From Mariniphaga sp040772505 (lineage in GTDB: Bacteria; Bacteroidota; Bacteroidia; Bacteroidales; Prolixibacteraceae), in NCBI GenBank assembly GCA_040772505.1, contig JAXGYA010000001.1:868001-932000 (forward strand): a DNA stretch of 64,000 nucleotides, given 5' to 3'. A program made the translations under genes and the position numbers. Positions 63,715 to 64,000 of the stretch are shown here, piece after piece (the stretch's first letter is position 1; each line of letters opens with the position of its first letter). The notes under the pieces were generated by a model, which made no database searches, was not told the origin of the DNA, and saw only the letters and a list, made by a program, of their open reading frames with translations.

Positions 63715-64000
63715 TTACCTGATTTGGGTTAGCCCGGTTGTTTCCCGGATAAACAGCAGCGCATCGTATCTGTATGCCGGCAGTGTAGGTACGTAACTGC
63801 CATCTTCCGCCGGATTGAAAACAACACCAATGGCGCGGTGGTTCAGTGGTTCTTTCAGCAGCGGATGATTCCTGTCTTTCCGGTTGAAGAGGATGAAAAA
63901 CTGCGGATGGGGAACCTCGTTCAGTAAATAGTCCAGACTTCTCTTTTGTGCTTTGGGTATTTTCATAATTTTCATGCGCCCGCCCCATTCGCCTCCGGCA
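63715..64000 (-). CDS. Erythromycin-esterase-like protein, C-terminal end (partial)
   Basis: The last ~95 codons of a gene that continues past the right edge; the frame is open to the window end (GGEWGGRMKIMKIPKAQKRS). LNEVPHPQFFILFNRKDR, LKEPLNHRAIGVVFNPAE and YRYDALLFIRETTGL resemble the C-terminus of the erythromycin esterase family. The catalytic His/Glu part would lie outside, so the assignment is tentative. Confidence 0.55.
   Translation of the reverse strand, partial: AGGEWGGRMKIMKIPKAQKRSLDYLLNEVPHPQFFILFNRKDRNHPLLKEPLNHRAIGVVFNPAEDGSYVPTLPAYRYDALLFIRETTGLTQIR

Overview
The window looks like chromosome of a Bacteroidota bacterium, probably Bacteroidales/Marinilabiliales-like. The signs are a SusC-type TonB plug protein, many lipoproteins with Bacteroidota-style lipoboxes, an ECF sigma factor, a DUF6922/AbiEii-type gene pair, GH95 and sialidase glycan-foraging enzymes, AT-rich DNA, several TAnnTTTG promoter-like boxes and a tRNA gene without an encoded CCA end. 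Genus cannot be given from the sequence alone.

Layout. 1-4588 (minus): a CusCBA/CzcCBA-type metal efflux operon (TolC-like, lipoprotein adaptor, RND pump cut by the left edge). 4700-5052: a DUF6922 protein overlapping the start of a destroyed AbiEii gene. 5023-13692 (minus): a tight five-gene run of membrane class III nucleotide cyclase, HD phosphohydrolase fused to a Pycsar-type transmembrane effector domain, pyruvate-kinase-like enzyme, outer-membrane barrel fused to a degenerate metallophosphoesterase, and secreted histidine phosphatase. 15093-23979 (plus): a six-gene operon of a giant PQQ-propeller/malectin protein, a lipoprotein, a small membrane protein, an FtsX permease, its ATPase and a TonB receptor. 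Three of these proteins share a CxC motif. 23980-24774 is non-coding and rich in short repeats. 24775-31451: a two-enzyme phosphatase fusion, an MvaI/BcnI-type restriction-modification pair in AT-rich DNA, a secreted propeller/toroid protein and a ferredoxin.

31615-36588 is housekeeping: rhomboid protease, threonine aldolase, dnaX with an A10 slippage site joining gamma to tau, pdxH and a thioredoxin-fold protein. 36821-38079: a deleted IS1182-type transposase abutting a truncated ECF sigma gene. 38198-46966: sugar and envelope genes (TIM-barrel epimerase, UDP-glucuronate decarboxylase, GH95 fucosidase, stand-alone SusC plug, GT2, sialidase, outer-membrane protein). 47035-50564: C1 peptidase and TPR protein. 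51391-58905 (minus): a LytS/LytR-type two-component system heading a TolC-MacA-MacB-like export operon. 59187-61340: two ParE/RelE toxin-antitoxin modules separated by three copies of a ~175-bp repeat that encodes a decayed tyrosine-recombinase-like fragment. 61459-64000: pterin dehydratase, tRNA-Asp, metallophosphoesterase, SRPBCC protein and the 3' end of an erythromycin-esterase-like gene.

The strongest candidates for undescribed biology are the cyclase/Pycsar-effector operon, the CxC-sharing PQQ/ABC/TonB operon and the repeat-bounded toxin-antitoxin array. All functions are inferred by reading the translated sequence; no database search was run.
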